Of a stretch of DNA of 64,000 bases, positions 44,287 to 52,048 are shown in pieces (position 1 is the first letter of the stretch; every line of letters begins with the position of its first letter). Under the pieces are notes generated by a model. It did no database searches and was not told the origin of the DNA. It saw only the letters and a list, made by a program, of their open reading frames with translations. A program made the position numbers and the translations under genes. This DNA is from Lewinellaceae bacterium (GTDB lineage Bacteria; Bacteroidota; Bacteroidia; Chitinophagales; Saprospiraceae): contig JACJYR010000003.1 in the NCBI GenBank assembly GCA_020636005.1, positions 983,509 to 1,047,508 on the forward strand. Reading direction: 5' to 3'.

Positions 44287-44316
44287 AAGTCGCACCTCTG
44301 GTGCGACTTTTTTTTT
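44287..44316 (+). terminator. Terminator-like hairpin in array unit 4
   Basis: Perfect 10-bp stem AAGTCGCACC/GGTGCGACTT with a 3-nt loop and a long T-run. Confidence 0.9.
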
Positions 44317-44431
44317 GCAGGATGTGAACTTTTTGAGGACAAAGGAAGTTTTGTAGTCAGCTCTAAGGGCCTCATTTAATTACCCCAAGCCAAAAAGATT
44401 ACTTGGTTTTTAGTTGGTTTTGTTTGTTAGC

Positions 44432-44466
44432 AAAGGGTATGGTCATTCTCCGTACCCTTTTTCTTT
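44432..44466 (+). terminator. Terminator closing the gene-free region
   Basis: AAAGGGTA (44432-44439) pairs with TACCCTTT (44453-44460), then a T-rich tail. No protein gene precedes it, so it should end a non-coding transcript starting in 43.8-44.4 kb. Confidence 0.8.
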
Positions 44467-44663
44467 TTATCCTGCCTTCAATTTTCCAGCCATCCTTTTT
44501 ACCTTTCATTTTAATTATAGGTGATCACATTTGAAATGAATGGTTGGATCGTGCCAGTTACAGCCACTTTTGAGGACAGGGTTAATCCGGAACTACCCCA
44601 TCTTTCAAATGAACTTGCGATTAATTTCCGATGCGAACATCTATAAAAGGATTTCCTATTTAT

Positions 44664-45632
44664 ATGAAAGCACTCGTTCTGCAAAAAGAAAACCTCTTCC
44701 CTACCCTTCAGGATTTTCAACAGCCAGTCCCAAAAGAGGATCAGGTTTTAGTAAACCTCCAGGCGGCTGCCCTCAACCACCGGGATGTATGGATTGCCAA
44801 TGGGAAATACCCAGGGATCCAGTTCCCGGTTGTTCTAGGTTCGGACGGAGCTGGGCTTGCAGGTGGCAAACCCGTAGTCATCCAACCGGGGATTGACTGG
44901 GGTAAAGATGAAAGGTTTCAAAGCAAACCCTATCAAATCATTGGGATGCCACAAAATGGTACTTTCGCCGAGTATATCAGCGTTGACCAATCTCAGGTTC
45001 TCCCCATGCCCGAACATCTTGATTTTTTACACGCAGCAGCCTTGCCTCTGGCTGGCTTAACTGCTTACAGGGTTTTATTTACCCGTTGCAATTCAACGGC
45101 AGGCGAAAAAGTGCTGATCACTGGAATTGGGGGAGGCGTTGCAGTGACCTGTTTACAGTTTGCTGTCGCTGCTGGGATGAAAGTCTTTGTTACTTCCAGT
45201 TCTGATGAAAAAATTGAAAAGGCAATAACCCTAGGGGCAATAGGAGGTGCGAATTACAAGCGGAAAACCTGGCCAAAAGAAATTCAAGAGTTGGCAGGTA
45301 GTGGGATGGATGTAATTATTGATAGTGCCGGTGGCGATTCTTTTTCACACTTAGTAAAACTATGCTCGCCTGGTGGGCGCATTGGAATTTATGGCGGTAC
45401 CGACGGCCCGATTCCGAACCTTAGCCCTCAACTCATTTTTTGGCGACAAATCTCCATACTTGGTTCTACAATGGGCAGCAACAAAGACTTTGCTAAAATG
45501 CTAGATTTTGTTGAGCAGCACAAGATTGTACCTGTCGTTGATATGGTATTTAAGCTGGAAAATGCCAATAATGCTTTTGAGAGGATGTCCGAAGGCCAAC
45601 AATTTGGAAAGATAGTTTTTGATATGGCCTAA
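44664..45632 (+). CDS. MDR-family zinc-less alcohol dehydrogenase / quinone reductase-like protein, 322 aa
   Basis: ATG 44664 (MKALVLQKENL) matches the usual start; an ATG at 44631 would add 11 residues. GroES-like domain with AAALNHRDVWIANGKYPG and LGSDGAG; Rossmann domain with VLITGIGGGVAVTCLQFAVA and the shift-in helix LGAIGGANYKRK. No catalytic or structural zinc cysteine cluster is present, fitting quinone-oxidoreductase-like MDR members. NADPH is the probable cofactor. It is followed at once by its own terminator (45641-45673). Substrate unknown. Confidence 0.88.
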   Translation: MKALVLQKENLFPTLQDFQQPVPKEDQVLVNLQAAALNHRDVWIANGKYPGIQFPVVLGSDGAGLAGGKPVVIQPGIDWGKDERFQSKPYQIIGMPQNGTFAEYISVDQSQVLPMPEHLDFLHAAALPLAGLTAYRVLFTRCNSTAGEKVLITGIGGGVAVTCLQFAVAAGMKVFVTSSSDEKIEKAITLGAIGGANYKRKTWPKEIQELAGSGMDVIIDSAGGDSFSHLVKLCSPGGRIGIYGGTDGPIPNLSPQLIFWRQISILGSTMGSNKDFAKMLDFVEQHKIVPVVDMVFKLENANNAFERMSEGQQFGKIVFDMA

Positions 45633-45640
45633 AACAAAAA

Positions 45641-45673
45641 TGTAACTCCTAAACGAGTAGGAGTTACAGTTTT
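45641..45673 (+). terminator. Terminator after MDR gene
   Basis: TGTAACTCCTA (45641-45651) pairs with TAGGAGTTACA (45658-45668), 6-nt loop, GTTTTC tail. Confidence 0.85.
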
Positions 45674-45822
45674 CAAAAACGCTCCGAGAAGGCGTTAGCA
45701 GAGTCGCCAAAAGAAAGGAAAAAATTGGCGAAGAGGAAATCACTGCTAACACTGCAAAAGTAAGATAATTTTTGATAAGATTAATTTTTTTGCTTTGGAA
45801 ATTTGGAGAATTATTTAAAAAC

Positions 45823-45854
45823 AAAGGCCCCCGCCAATTAAGACGGAGGCCTTT
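45823..45854 (-). terminator. Terminator after small lipoprotein gene
   Basis: 13-bp stem between 45842-45854 and 45823-45835 (two G-U pairs on the minus strand), then TTTGTTTTT. Confidence 0.85.
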
Positions 45855-45879
45855 AGTTATTATTCTTTAAGCTGAATGA

Positions 45880-46437
45880 TTAACGCACGTCGGCTGCAGC
45901 CGGGGCGTTTTTCGACATGAAGTCAGCAAATTGCTGCTGCGCTGCGGCAGCGGCAGCTTTCACTTCGGCAAATTTGGTTTTCCAGCCTTCAAGCTTAGTA
46001 GTGGCATCATTTGCAGCAGCGGTAAGGTCGGCGATTTTAGCCTGCACGTCACCTTCTACCTTGCCAGCGGCAATACCCTCTTTCAATGATTGAAGCTCCT
46101 GGCTTTTTGCTTGCCAGGAAGATACGAAAGCATCAAGTTCGGAAGAAATACCTGCCATATTGGAGGTATTTGCCTGTGCAGAAGTCTGGAGTTCATTGTA
46201 CTGGGTCTTTACAGCTTCGTCCCATTTTGTCATAGCTTCAGGAGCTACCTGCATGCTATTCATGGAACTCATCCATGCGGATTGGTCGTTTTTTACAGTC
46301 GTTGCAAATTCTGTGACTGCGGATGTCGCACTGTCCCATTTGGATGACAGCTCATCCACCATCGGTTTAAATTTAGCAGTGTTGTTACATGCAGCAAGAA
46401 TAAGAGCAAAACCAGCGAAGGCTAATACCTTTTTCAT
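45880..46437 (-). CDS. Small helical lipoprotein, 185 aa
   Basis: ATG 46437 (MKKVLAFAGFALILAAC) gives a clean lipobox LAAC at residue 17. The mature protein is nearly all helix, Ala/Lys/Gln/Ser-rich with heptads (KLEGWKTKFAEVKAAAAAAQ), likely a coiled coil, and ends in APAAADVR. No family recognised; in size and composition it is like abundant Lpp-type envelope spacers, but this is only a resemblance. Its transcript is framed by a -7 box at 46499-46506 and a strong terminator, so it is a monocistronic, probably well-expressed gene. Confidence 0.85.
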   Translation of the reverse strand: MKKVLAFAGFALILAACNNTAKFKPMVDELSSKWDSATSAVTEFATTVKNDQSAWMSSMNSMQVAPEAMTKWDEAVKTQYNELQTSAQANTSNMAGISSELDAFVSSWQAKSQELQSLKEGIAAGKVEGDVQAKIADLTAAANDATTKLEGWKTKFAEVKAAAAAAQQQFADFMSKNAPAAADVR

Positions 46438-46940
46438 AGTCAAATCAATTTTGGTTAATAAAATTTTCAAAATGAAAGATCAATTTCACTTTGCGGCGCA
46501 AAAGTAGCAAACCGCAATCAATTACCATCAACAGGAATAAGAATAATTTGTTCGGAAAGACTTGGTTAGGCAGAAATAAAAGTTCCGTTCCCTATTTTTG
46601 AAAATCACCTGTTTCCTATTAAATTGCGGTTTTGCACCCTGCTGGATTAAACATATTGAGAAAACTATGCACAAACTCCTTCCATCCGGCCATTTTGGGC
46701 TAAATTTCTATAGCAGCTTTTTCTACTGTTCCCCTTCATGTCCAAATCTTGGGCAGTAATATCTTGTTTTTCATTTTTACGATCAGTAGAAATTCAACTT
46801 TGGAAGGAAACTATTTTTAGGAACGGCAGGGTGCATTTTTCCAAGGCAGATTGACAAGAAGTTTTTAACTTTGCCGCCCGCCGAAAAGGGAAACTTTACA
46901 ACACCACTTAAAGTTATCCTTTGGCCATCTTTGAAAACAG
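46438..46940. other. Gene-free stretch between lipoprotein and tRNA, about 500 bp
   Basis: Contains the lipoprotein promoter and a TAACTTTG box at 46866-46873, 68 nt before the tRNA. I see no protein gene; a minus-strand open frame at 46783-47046 overlaps the tRNA and is rejected. Confidence 0.55.
46499..46506 (-). promoter_or_regulatory. -7 box TACTTTTG upstream of lipoprotein gene
   Basis: Full TAnnTTTG match on the minus strand, 62 nt before the ATG; a TTG lies 22 nt further upstream. Confidence 0.55.
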
Positions 46941-47012
46941 GGTCCCGTAGTACAACGGATAGTATGCAGGTTTCCGGAACCTGAGATAGAGGTTCGATTC
47001 CTCTCGGGACTA
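46941..47012 (+). tRNA. tRNA-Arg (anticodon CCG)
   Basis: Seven-bp acceptor stem GGTCCCG/CGGGACT (first pair G-U), anticodon loop TTCCGGA with CCG at positions 34-36, and T-arm AGAGGTTCGATTCCTCT. 72 nt, CCA not encoded. Reads CGG codons. Confidence 0.93.
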
Positions 47013-47109
47013 CATCTGTTTTAGAAGTGAGAAATACACAGCGCAAGTTTGAAAAATCTTTCCAAGGTTTGCGTGTTTAGCATCCTAATTGTTTGAAACG
47101 AATGTTATA

Positions 47110-47140
47110 AAAACACATAAACACACAAACACCAAAACAC
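47110..47140. repeat. AAACACATAAACACACAAAC repeat beside ung
   Basis: Same family as the inverted copy at 9692-9791; sits a few bases beyond the ung stop codon. Confidence 0.7.
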
Positions 47141-47147
47141 AATTTTC

Positions 47148-47819
47148 TTACTGTATACACCAATCAACCGTCCCTTTCCCGTTCATGGCAAGGTACTCAT
47201 TGGCTTTTGAGAAATGCTTGCACCCATTAAAACGGTTGCCAGCCAGCGGCGATGGGTGGGCAGCTTCCAATACCAGATGGTTGAACGGATCGATCAAAGA
47301 AGCCTTGTTTTTAGCAAAATTTCCCCAAAGCATGAAAACCAATCCTTCCCGGCCATTTGATAGTTTGCTGATAACAGCATCGGTGAATTTATGCCAGCCG
47401 ATACCCGCATGCGAATTTGAATTCCCACGCTCCACTGTCAATGCGGCATTGAGCAAAAACACACCCTGCTCAGCCCATTTTGTCAAGTCACCGTGTTTTG
47501 GAATTTCACAACCCAAATCATCCTTCAACTCTTTGTATATATTTTGCAACGAAGGAGGCACCCTTACCCCCTTTGGAACGGAAAACGAAAGACCCATAGC
47601 CTCCCCAGGTTTTATGTATGGATCTTGGCCAAGGATGACCACTTTTACTTTTTCAAAAGGCGTTTTATCAAAAGCATTGAAAATCAGTGGCCCAGGTGGA
47701 TAGATGGTTTTCCCAGCCGCCAATTCTTTTTTTATATAAACAGTAATAGGCTGAAAATATGGCTGTTCAAATTCATCCTGCAAAACGGCCTTCCAGCTTT
47801 CCTCAATTTTTACGCTCAT
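47148..47819 (-). CDS. ung: Uracil-DNA glycosylase
   Basis: 223 residues, family 1 UDG: catalytic water-activating motif VVILGQDPYIKPGEAMGLSF, SLQNIYKELKDDLG, the uracil-binding NAALTVERG region, LVFMLWGNFAKNK, and the DNA-intercalation loop EAAHPSPLAGNRFNGCKHF. Removes uracil from DNA in base-excision repair. Start ATG 47819 gives the expected length. Single gene near two tRNA-Arg genes. Confidence 0.97.
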   Translation of the reverse strand: MSVKIEESWKAVLQDEFEQPYFQPITVYIKKELAAGKTIYPPGPLIFNAFDKTPFEKVKVVILGQDPYIKPGEAMGLSFSVPKGVRVPPSLQNIYKELKDDLGCEIPKHGDLTKWAEQGVFLLNAALTVERGNSNSHAGIGWHKFTDAVISKLSNGREGLVFMLWGNFAKNKASLIDPFNHLVLEAAHPSPLAGNRFNGCKHFSKANEYLAMNGKGTVDWCIQ

Positions 47820-47945
47820 AAATAAGGTGATGAAATTGTAGAATGGGGGTTAAGGTAGGGAAAATTAAAATGTCGGGGAACACAACCTGTTTATTTGGGT
47901 TTTGAAAATTGATGCCACCCAGAAAAGCGGTTTTTAAAAAAGCGC

Positions 47946-47953
47946 TACATTTG
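47946..47953 (+). promoter_or_regulatory. -7 box TACATTTG before tRNA-Arg(UCU)
   Basis: Full TAnnTTTG match 30 nt before the mature tRNA 5' end. Confidence 0.6.
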
Positions 47954-47983
47954 CAGCATAGAAAAAAGTTCTTTAAAAATCAG

Positions 47984-48057
47984 GGTCCCGTAGCTCAGCT
48001 GGATAGAGCATCTGCCTTCTAAGCAGACGGTCACAGGTTCGAGTCCTGTCGGGATCA
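47984..48057 (+). tRNA. tRNA-Arg (anticodon TCT)
   Basis: Acceptor GGTCCCG/CGGGATC, D-arm GCTCAGCTGGATAGAGC, anticodon stem TCTGC/GCAGA with loop CTTCTAA (TCT), T-arm ACAGGTTCGAGTCCTGT. 74 nt, CCA not encoded. Reads AGA codons. Confidence 0.95.
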
Positions 48058-48062
48058 CTATT

Positions 48063-48096
48063 AAAGGCGTTGTGGGTTTTCCATAGCGCCTTTTTT
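48063..48096 (+). terminator. Terminator after tRNA-Arg(UCU)
   Basis: AAAGGCG (48063-48069) with CGCCTTT (48087-48093) and a T-run. Confidence 0.8.
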
Positions 48097-48118
48097 AATT
48101 CTAACCGTACCCAGAATT

Positions 48119-49267
48119 TCATAAGCCAGCCTCCCCATAAACAGGCACAATAAACTCCCCCTTTAAAAAACTTTCCGCATCTATCTGGCTCTGCAAAATC
48201 ACCCCCTGACGAGGGTTCTCCAACAAATCCATTGCCGCCTGGAGCATGGGTACCGCAGTCGTCGTCTGGATGGCCCGCAACGTGTGACGCCCGACTTTTT
48301 GCGGTAAAATCAGCTTCGCAACTTCCCGCCTGCGCAGCGTGCCGCCGGAATCTTTGCCCTCCACCGCAGCGTAGAGAATGATGCGGTCGTCCTCGATGTA
48401 CGGGATGACCTCCTCCATCCGCAGTTGCAGGACAGCGATTTTGTCTTTTTCATTTTTTAAGCCGGCGAGCTGCTCCTTCACCCAGCCGTAGTGGCCGGGG
48501 TGGCGCAGCGTTTTGTAGTCGAGGGAGCGCACCTTGCCCGCCAGCGCATCGGGCAGGTCGGCAGCGCCGCCGGAGGTCAGGTCGTCTTCGAAGGCGATGC
48601 CGTCTATGATGATTTTGCTTGTTTCGGAGAGGGCGGGCAGGGTTGTTTTTTTGAAATTGCGAAGCACCACGGCATCCTTTACGTACTCGGTTGCCACGCC
48701 TACGGGACTCCATGTGAAGCCGTAAAAATGCGGCCCGACGGCATGGTCGGTCAACGCCCCGACCTTGAATTCGAGCTTGTCCACCTTGTCCACGCCGAAG
48801 TCCTGGCAAAATTTCAGGAACATGCCATGCGCCAGCACGTCGATGTAACCGGGAGCGATGCCGGTTTGCAGTACGAAGCCTGTTTCGGCATCCTTCGCCA
48901 GCGCCATAATTTCAGTGGTTTCGGCGACGTACTCGGTCATGTTGGCGTAGTGCAGGTTAAAATCCCTGGCGAGGCGGGCCATCCGTGGCGCCTGACCGCC
49001 CGGCAGGCAGTCGAGCAGGATGTCTGCATTTGAAAAAATGTGTTTCATCTCTTCCGTCACACCCTTTTCCGGAAGGTGAAACGGCGTCATCTTGCACTCG
49101 CTCGTGGTACCGTCCTCTATCCAGCGTGCGACTTTTTGGGCATTGGCAAGCGTACGGTTTCCGATGAAAATCCTGGGGCTCGTGCGGCTCCATTCGGCCA
49201 GCAGCAGCCCTGCTGCCTCGGCGATTCCGCCGGCGCCGGCGATGATGATGTGGTGTTGTTTTTTCAT
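48119..49267 (-). CDS. Saccharopine dehydrogenase-like NAD(P)-binding protein, 382 aa
   Basis: N-terminal Rossmann fold with IIIAGAGGIAEAAGLLLAEW, DILLDCLPGGQAPRMARLA and a catalytic-type domain containing GIAPGYIDVLAHGMFLKF and LRHPGHYGWVKEQL. This is the saccharopine/carboxynorspermidine dehydrogenase superfamily; the LRHPGHY and GLAPG-type segments are typical. Lysine metabolism or another carboxyalkyl amino acid reaction is possible; the substrate is not shown. It follows the Rnf locus terminator and is likely an independent unit. Confidence 0.88.
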   Translation of the reverse strand: MKKQHHIIIAGAGGIAEAAGLLLAEWSRTSPRIFIGNRTLANAQKVARWIEDGTTSECKMTPFHLPEKGVTEEMKHIFSNADILLDCLPGGQAPRMARLARDFNLHYANMTEYVAETTEIMALAKDAETGFVLQTGIAPGYIDVLAHGMFLKFCQDFGVDKVDKLEFKVGALTDHAVGPHFYGFTWSPVGVATEYVKDAVVLRNFKKTTLPALSETSKIIIDGIAFEDDLTSGGAADLPDALAGKVRSLDYKTLRHPGHYGWVKEQLAGLKNEKDKIAVLQLRMEEVIPYIEDDRIILYAAVEGKDSGGTLRRREVAKLILPQKVGRHTLRAIQTTTAVPMLQAAMDLLENPRQGVILQSQIDAESFLKGEFIVPVYGEAGL

Positions 49268-49302
49268 GATTTGGATTTAAAAAAGTAAGTGCAGTTTCAA
49301 GT

Positions 49303-49335
49303 AAATCATGGTGATTTTGAAAATCACCATGATTT
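49303..49335 (-). terminator. Terminator at the end of the Rnf locus
   Basis: Near-perfect palindrome of 15-16 bp arms (AAATCATGGTGATTTT at 49303-49318 and its complement to 49335) that begins directly after the stop of the Cys-rich small gene. Confidence 0.85.
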
Positions 49336-49506
49336 TTAGCCCTTCTTACAAGTGCTGCCACCGCACCCGCAATTTCCGCAACCTTCACCCAGATTGTCAA
49401 AGTGATTTTTGGTACCCATTTTCTTCGCTAAAAACTGAATGGCAACCCACCCGGCAGCAAGCAGCGCCAGGGCGAGGATGGGGATGAGGTGAGGTAGAAT
49501 TTTCAT
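49336..49506 (-). CDS. Cys-rich one-TM small protein at end of rnf operon, 56 aa
   Basis: ATG 49506 to TAA 49336. One membrane helix (LIPILALALLAAGWVAIQFL) then a short basic turn and a cluster of four cysteines in GCGNCGCGGSTCKKG at the C-terminus. It lies 97 nt after rnfA and right before the strong hairpin closing the locus. Form and place recall NqrM (a one-TM cysteine protein needed to build the Fe site of Na+-NQR, the Rnf relative) and FeoB-associated Cys-rich proteins. A role in loading iron onto the RnfA/RnfE cysteine site is inference. Confidence 0.75.
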   Translation of the reverse strand: MKILPHLIPILALALLAAGWVAIQFLAKKMGTKNHFDNLGEGCGNCGCGGSTCKKG

Positions 49507-49602
49507 AAATTGAAATTATTAGGTTGTCTGATTTACGATTTAGCGATTTACGAATGACGATTGGGGGTATCGGGGTTCATCAATCTTAAATCGTAAATCC
49601 CC

Positions 49603-50181
49603 TCATCCCGCACTGAACATCCCCGCAAACCCCATAAACGCCATGGACAAAATCCCGGCAATAATGAGGCTCAAAGCCGTGCCTTCGATGACTTTCGGGA
49701 TGTCCATTATTTTCGTTTCTTCCCGGATACCAGCCATCAGCACCAATGCCAGCGTGACGCCGCCACCAGCACCAAGGGCATAGACCAGCCCTTCCACGAG
49801 GTCATAACCTTTGTTGGTTTGGAACAAAGCCAGACCCAAAATGGCACAGTTCGTCGTGATGAGCGGCAGGAAAATCCCAAGTGCTTTGAACAGTGCCGGG
49901 CTCATTTTTTTCACTGCCATTTCCACCAATTGCACGGCGCTCGCAATGACGATGATGAAACTGATGAGCCGCAAATATGGCGCATGCGTCAGCACAAACG
50001 TGTTCAGAATCCAGGCCCACAGCGAGGTGATGAGCATGACGAAAATATTCGCCAGCCCGAGGCGGAAGGCCGTCTCCAGCTTCCCCGAAACTCCTAAAAA
50101 CGGGCAGATCCCGAGGAAGTACGCCAGGGTAAAGTTGTTAATCAGCAGCGCAGAAATGAATATCCAGAGTAGGTTTTCCAT
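49603..50181 (-). CDS. rnfA: Rnf complex subunit A
   Basis: 192 residues, six TM. The half-channel cysteine motifs NNFTLAYFLGICPFLGV and ITTNCAILGLALF are present; with the matching Cys in RnfE they hold a membrane-embedded iron-sulfur site. RnfA, E and D form the ion-translocating membrane core of the ferredoxin:NAD oxidoreductase. Expected length (about 190-195). Separated from rnfE upstream by 370 bp filled with repeats. Confidence 0.96.
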   Translation of the reverse strand: MENLLWIFISALLINNFTLAYFLGICPFLGVSGKLETAFRLGLANIFVMLITSLWAWILNTFVLTHAPYLRLISFIIVIASAVQLVEMAVKKMSPALFKALGIFLPLITTNCAILGLALFQTNKGYDLVEGLVYALGAGGGVTLALVLMAGIREETKIMDIPKVIEGTALSLIIAGILSMAFMGFAGMFSAG

Positions 50182-50198
50182 GCCTTTTTGGTTGTTGG

Positions 50199-50552
50199 CA
50201 ATTAGCTATTGGCTGTTGGCTTCTGACTGTCTTGTTTGCAAGTGGCTTTGCCATTGCAAAAGTCATGTGTGCTGTCAAAAGAGCTGTCTCGTATGCAAGC
50301 TGCTTTGTCATTGCCGAAGGCAACCTGCGACGTCATGTGTGCTGTTTAAGGGCTGTCACGCTTGACTTCCCTCTTGACGTCGCAGGTTCTCTACGAGAAT
50401 GACAAAGAGCGTCGGTATTTCAAAAAACTGTTCTCAAAAGCAATTGCACGCCACCTTGTCATTGCCGAAGGCAACCTGCGACGTTATGTGTGCTGTCAAA
50501 AGTGCTGTCATGTTCGCACGACGCCTTGTCATTTCCGAATGCGTCGAATATT
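50199..50552. repeat. Repeat cluster in the rnfE-rnfA gap
   Basis: Starts with a TAGCTATTGGCTGTTGGCTT-type piece (50203-50222), then an inverted-repeat element (arms about 50294-50337 and 50361-50410) of the CAACCTGCGACGTCA family, then a second left arm near 50455-50490. The remaining stretch shows no gene. Confidence 0.8.
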
Positions 50553-51191
50553 TCAAGTAGATGCTTTTACCCGCTCTTTCCGTTGTTTTCTCCAGTTAAA
50601 AAACAGCAGCAAAAACCCCAGCGTAAAAAAACCACCCGGCGGCAACACCATCACCACCCATGGCTCGAATTTGCTACCGAAAAGTGAAATGCCAAACAAG
50701 CTCCCACTCCCCAAAATCTCTCGAATCATCCCTATGCACATCAGCGCAAACAAGAAACCCAGCCCCATGCCCAGCGCATCCATGAAAGAAAGCCAGACGT
50801 TGTTTTTACCTGCAAACGCCTCCTGTCGTCCGAGGATGATGCAGTTCACCACGATGAGTGCGATGAAAGCCCCAAGCTCCTTGTGAATTTTCGGCACAAT
50901 GGCAGCCAGCGCAAAATCAATCACCGTGACCATCGTGGCGATGATGACGATGTAGGAAGTGATTCGCACCTGGTCGGGTATCAGCTTACGCATACTGGAC
51001 ACCAGCACGCTGGAAAGCACCAGCACCACCGCCGTGGCTACTCCCATGGCCAGGCTGTTGATGGCCGTGTTCGTCACCGCCAGTGTTGGGCACATCCCAA
51101 GCACCATCACGAAAATGGGATTCTCCTTCCAGAGCCCTTTCATGAACTCCTCGACGGTGCGGTTGGTGATAGGTTCTGTGGTTTGGTTCAT
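50553..51191 (-). CDS. rnfE: Rnf complex subunit E
   Basis: ATG 51191 (MNQTTEPITNRTVEEFMKGL) chosen; a longer frame only translates the upstream repeat. 212 residues, six TM, with the cysteine motifs VMVLGMCPTLAVTNTA and LIVVNCIILGRQEAFA mirroring RnfA, and the C-terminal FGSKFEPWVVMVLPPGGFF typical of RnfE. Pairs with RnfA in the membrane. The extension past TGFLL is a short basic tail. Upstream 90 bp is a repeat. Confidence 0.96.
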   Translation of the reverse strand: MNQTTEPITNRTVEEFMKGLWKENPIFVMVLGMCPTLAVTNTAINSLAMGVATAVVLVLSSVLVSSMRKLIPDQVRITSYIVIIATMVTVIDFALAAIVPKIHKELGAFIALIVVNCIILGRQEAFAGKNNVWLSFMDALGMGLGFLFALMCIGMIREILGSGSLFGISLFGSKFEPWVVMVLPPGGFFTLGFLLLFFNWRKQRKERVKAST

Positions 51192-51205
51192 GCTTGGTGA
51201 TTTTT

Positions 51206-51310
51206 GGAATTGGGGAATTAAGGAATTGGGGAATTGGAGGTGTGCGTTTGTCCCACCCAATTCCTCAATTCCCCAATTCCTCAATTCCCTAATTCCTCAA
51301 TTCCCTGATT
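51206..51310. repeat. GGGGAATTGAGGAATT repeat, both orientations, between rnfG and rnfE
   Basis: Forward units at 51206-51240 and inverted units at 51258-51310, with GGAGGTGTGCG between. The inverted part supplies the last codons and stop of rnfG. Confidence 0.85.
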
Positions 51311-51979
51311 TTTCAATTCCCCGTTTTTCAAATATTCCTCAATCGCCCCCTTCCAGTCCCCAATACCGGCATTTAGCAGCCTCACCACCGCTTTCGATGA
51401 AATGGTCGCCCCAGTGATGGCCTCCACCTCATTGGGATTTTTCTTTTCTCCCTTTTTCACCGCTACTATCTGAGGCTCAACGGATAGGGCCTGAAAGTTT
51501 GTTCGGAACGCCTGGTCTTTGATGATTTTGTCCCCCAACCCCGGCGTCTCCTTGCTGTCCAAAACCTCGAAGCCAACAATGGTTTTAGTCTCTGGCCGAT
51601 AACCGATTATCCCGACAATCAGGTCCTGAAACCCCGGCTCGTCGGACGGAATGGCGAAGCCAATCAGCTTTCCAGCATCGTCGTGCCCAGCGTAAATCAT
51701 CTTCTCCGGCTTGCCCCCGGAAGCAGCTTTCAGTTCCTTTACTGTTTCCAGTTTCCCACCCCTCAATACCAGCGTTTCAAAGGTCGTGCAGCCGGGCAGC
51801 ACTTTGTAAATGGCCTCTTCCAACGCCTTCGCCTTGTTCGCCTCAATCATTGGCAGGGTAAACAAATAGGCCCCAACCAGCAATAGGCCGGAGAAGAAAC
51901 CCGCAATGCCCAGCGTTGCGATGAGGCGGCTGGAGCTGGGTTCGGCTGGAGTGGCGGTATTTTTCAAATCGTCTTTCAT
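51281..51979 (-). CDS. rnfG: Rnf complex subunit G (FMN-carrying)
   Basis: 232 residues. One N-terminal TM (LIATLGIAGFFSGLLLVGAY), then the periplasmic FMN-binding domain: GIIGYRPETKTIVGFEVLDS, KETPGLGDKI, and the flavinylation site ITGATISSKAVV where FMN is linked to a Thr. Catalytic partners RnfC and RnfD are nearby. The final residues (ELKNQGIEELGN) and the TGA stop are encoded by the AATTGAGGAATT repeat, so the C-terminus appears to have been remodelled by it. Confidence 0.96.
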   Translation of the reverse strand: MKDDLKNTATPAEPSSSRLIATLGIAGFFSGLLLVGAYLFTLPMIEANKAKALEEAIYKVLPGCTTFETLVLRGGKLETVKELKAASGGKPEKMIYAGHDDAGKLIGFAIPSDEPGFQDLIVGIIGYRPETKTIVGFEVLDSKETPGLGDKIIKDQAFRTNFQALSVEPQIVAVKKGEKKNPNEVEAITGATISSKAVVRLLNAGIGDWKGAIEEYLKNGELKNQGIEELGN

Positions 51980-51988
51980 ATTTTTTTT

Positions 51989-52027
51989 GGAATTGGGGAA
52001 TTTAGGAATTAGGGAATTGGAGGTGTG
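51989..52027. repeat. 39-bp direct repeat, left copy
   Basis: GGAATTGGGGAATTTAGGAA continuing to GGAGGTGTG, identical to 52466-52504. With the other copy it brackets the four-helix-bundle gene. Confidence 0.9.
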
Positions 52028-52048
52028 GGTTATTCTGAAATTTGGGGT

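Noticed and set aside
46783..47046. Minus-strand open frame of 87 codons
   Set aside because: Overlaps tRNA-Arg(CCG) and has no recognisable features.
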